Assembly (NCBI GenBank): GCA_022511045.1 | Contig: JAFLSF010000010.1 | Location: forward strand, 1-50,634 | Source: Prevotella sp. | Lineage (GTDB): Bacteria > Bacteroidota > Bacteroidia > Bacteroidales > Bacteroidaceae | Length of the DNA: 50,634 bases | Direction of reading: 5' to 3' | Shown: in pieces, positions 50,580 to 50,634 of the stretch | Numbering within the stretch: position 1 is the first letter of the stretch | Layout of the letters: the number at the start of each line of letters is the position of its first letter | Notes under the pieces: model-generated | Told to the model about the DNA's origin: nothing | Databases searched by the model: none | The model's input: the letters and a program-made list of their open reading frames with translations, nothing else | Position numbers and translations under genes: made by a program

Positions 50580-50634
50580 GGTCCCGTAGCTTAGCTGAAT
50601 AGAGCGTCAGATTCCGGTTCTGAAGGTCTTGGGT
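50580..50634 (+). tRNA. tRNA-Arg (anticodon CCG), partial
   Basis: The acceptor strand GGTCCCG is followed by TA, a D stem GCTT/GAGC and the anticodon stem TCAGA/TCTGA around loop TTCCGGT, giving anticodon CCG (arginine, CGG). The gene is cut by the window end within the T arm. Confidence 0.88.

Overview
The window comes from a Bacteroidota chromosome, most likely Prevotella or a close relative (Segatella/Xylanibacter). Supporting signs are the many Bacteroidota-type promoters (TTTG, 19-20 bp, then TAnnTTTG), a SusC/SusD pair beside pectin-degrading enzymes, DUF3078, DUF1573, DUF4369 and DUF6169 proteins, a luxS operon and a B12-dependent ribonucleotide reductase. It starts inside a tRNA-Ser gene and ends inside a tRNA-Arg gene. 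No rRNA, prophage, insertion sequence or CRISPR array was seen.

Layout. 1-7.2 kb (minus strand): tRNA-Ser(GGA), dnaA, then nrdJ-folB-amidase-MCE read leftward. 7.3-9.2 kb (plus): nitroreductase, mtnN and luxS, which together clear S-adenosylhomocysteine and make the AI-2 precursor. 9.3-10.8 kb: a two-domain lipoprotein, a decayed gene, a 22-bp repeat array and tRNA-Val(CAC). 10.9-14.2 kb: lysS, gpsA, DUF1573. 14.3-15.6 kb (minus): a DUF3078 outer-membrane protein. 16-21.7 kb: yidC, DUF1846, an S9 peptidase. 21.7-34 kb: a pectin utilisation region with a large pectinesterase, SusC, SusD, a fibronectin-III/beta-helix lipoprotein and a PL1 pectate lyase; a tiny gene plus a DUF6169 gene sit between the last two. 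34-38.5 kb: mfd diverging from a dolichol-phosphate-mannose-type glycosyltransferase. 38.5-42.3 kb: a PIN toxin-antitoxin pair, a phased repeat cluster, a decayed copy of the glycosyltransferase 3' end, a CsgG/DUF4810/DUF799 envelope operon and a candidate structured small RNA. 42.4-50.6 kb: plsC, a metallophosphoesterase, pyrC, a DUF4369 lipoprotein, a membrane protein, a divIC/ftsB-like gene, dnaX and asnA.

The strongest unexplained signal is a family of intergenic arrays built from 22-bp units, each an approximate dyad of two half-sites 11 bp apart. Two arrays (24592-24789 and 42475-42694) share one layout: GAG/CTC-type units at both edges and a core of GTATAC-type units. The core units align one-to-one between loci 18 kb apart. 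A third array (10540-10649) has only GAG/CTC-type units. They look like organised protein-binding or RNA-structure arrays, and no function is evident here. A second lead is the approximately 240-nt minus-strand RNA at 42038-42277, which has a near-ideal promoter and long-range pairing.

Several open reading frames extend upstream through their own promoters. The start codons given here are corrected for that, using the position of the TAnnTTTG box.
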